DNA of 7,963 nucleotides from Atopobiaceae bacterium (GTDB taxonomy: Bacteria > Actinomycetota > Coriobacteriia > Coriobacteriales > Atopobiaceae): positions 1 through 7,963 of the forward strand of contig JAFWLX010000080.1 in NCBI GenBank assembly GCA_017510875.1, read 5' to 3'. This document shows, in pieces, positions 7,382 through 7,963 of the stretch (positions are counted from its first letter, which is position 1; the number at the start of each line of letters is the position of its first letter). Under the pieces are notes generated by a model. That model was not told where the DNA came from. It searched no databases and saw nothing but the letters and a program-made list of their open reading frames with translations. Both the position numbers and the translations under genes were made by a program.

Positions 7382-7963
7382 GATACCAACGAGACCGCTG
7401 CCAACGTAGATGAGCTTGAGACTGTTGCAGAAGAGGCACAGGAGACGGTCGAGCAGGCAGAAGAAGCCGTTGTGGACAAGGCAGAGGAAGTAGCCGCAGA
7501 GGTCGAGGACGCCGCAGCCGAGGCTGCAGATACCGCCGAGGAAGCCGTTGAGGAGACCGCAGAGGTTGCCGAGGAAGTCGTATCTGACGTTGACGCCGAA
7601 GCTGAGCAGGTCAAAGAGGCCGTCCTGCAGGGGTTTGATCAGGTTAGGGCAACCCTTGATGCCAACGGTGATGGCGTTATTGATATCGAGGACGCCAAGA
7701 GGCTGGGCGACGACCTGGTAAAGAAGGGCACGGCTGTCCTGGACGCCAACGCCGACGGCACGGTTGACGCCGGTGAGGTTGTTGACGCACTGCAAAAGCG
7801 CGCCAAGGAGACCGTTGATGCAGTTGCTCAGGCTGCAGACGAGGTTGCAAAGGGCTTTGACGCCGACGGTGACGGAACGGTCTCGATTGACGAGGTCAAG
7901 AGCGCGGCCAACGCTGCTGCTAAGAAGGCCAAGGAGGCCTTGGACGGCATCTTTGGATCTGCA
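7379..7963 (+). CDS. Ala/Glu-rich helical protein with three EF-hand loops (3' end outside window)
   Basis: The frame runs from ATG 7379 to the right edge without a stop, giving 195 visible residues. Residues 1 to about 82 are almost all A, E, V, D, T and Q, with Ala or Val at roughly heptad spacing, predicting a long acidic helix or coiled coil. Three canonical EF-hand loops follow: DANGDGVIDIED (94-105), DANADGTVDAGE (122-133) and DADGDGTVSIDE (161-172). Each has acidic or Asn ligands at positions 1, 3 and 5, G at 6 and an acidic residue at 12. Loop starts are 28 and 39 residues apart, unlike a regular calmodulin pair. There is no signal peptide or membrane segment, so it is probably cytoplasmic. 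Likely roles are calcium buffering, sensing or a calcium-dependent scaffold. I know no named family. It is divergent from the calcium-loop surface protein. A strong AGAGGAG site supports the start. Confidence 0.88.
   Translation, partial: MDTNETAANVDELETVAEEAQETVEQAEEAVVDKAEEVAAEVEDAAAEAADTAEEAVEETAEVAEEVVSDVDAEAEQVKEAVLQGFDQVRATLDANGDGVIDIEDAKRLGDDLVKKGTAVLDANADGTVDAGEVVDALQKRAKETVDAVAQAADEVAKGFDADGDGTVSIDEVKSAANAAAKKAKEALDGIFGSA

Noticed and set aside
7294..7795. Two long minus-strand open frames opposite the EF-hand gene, one very rich in Ser/Ala/Thr
   Set aside because: Their composition is the reverse complement of GCxGAx-type codons in the Ala/Glu-rich gene, and neither has a good ribosome binding site. 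The plus-strand frame has a strong site and three EF-hand motifs.

Overview
The window looks like part of a moderately G+C-rich Gram-positive chromosome. The evidence is an LPXTG-type sortase substrate with a Gram-positive wall anchor, purine-rich Shine-Dalgarno sites and a HelD-type RNA polymerase recycling ATPase. Codon and protein style suggest an actinobacterium, perhaps of the Coriobacteriia (Atopobium/Olsenella-like). That placement is an impression from composition and gene types, not a database match. I see no rRNA, tRNA, CRISPR array, integrase or transposase.

Layout, left to right. (1) The 3' end of an unrecognised plus-strand gene, open to the left edge and ending at 661, has a C-terminal region that could be a winged helix. 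(2) Immediately after it, at 666-754, lies a long, nearly perfect inverted repeat. Each 31-nt arm is itself an imperfect palindrome, as in REP-type elements. On the minus strand it ends in six T residues, so it can also serve as a terminator. (3) A minus-strand HelD-like SF1 ATPase gene occupies 778-2895. (4) A very large minus-strand gene (2978-7216, 1412 codons) encodes a secreted, wall-anchored surface protein. Its parts, in order, are a signal peptide, one EF-hand/dockerin-like calcium loop, FG-GAP-like calcium-loop repeats, two glycine-rich beta regions, an Fn3-like domain, an Ig-like domain, a Pro/Glu-rich spacer and an LPDTG sorting signal. (5) A 162-bp divergent intergenic region follows. 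(6) A plus-strand gene (from 7379, cut by the right edge) encodes an Ala/Glu-rich helical protein with three EF-hand calcium loops and no signal peptide.

How the parts may work together. The surface-protein gene and the HelD-like gene run in the same direction with only 82 bp between them and no obvious terminator, so they may share a transcript ending at the 666-754 hairpin. The surface protein and the EF-hand protein are divergently transcribed from one short region and both carry DxNxDG-type calcium loops. This suggests, but does not prove, a calcium theme at this locus. Nothing here reconstitutes a known defence, secretion or biosynthetic system.
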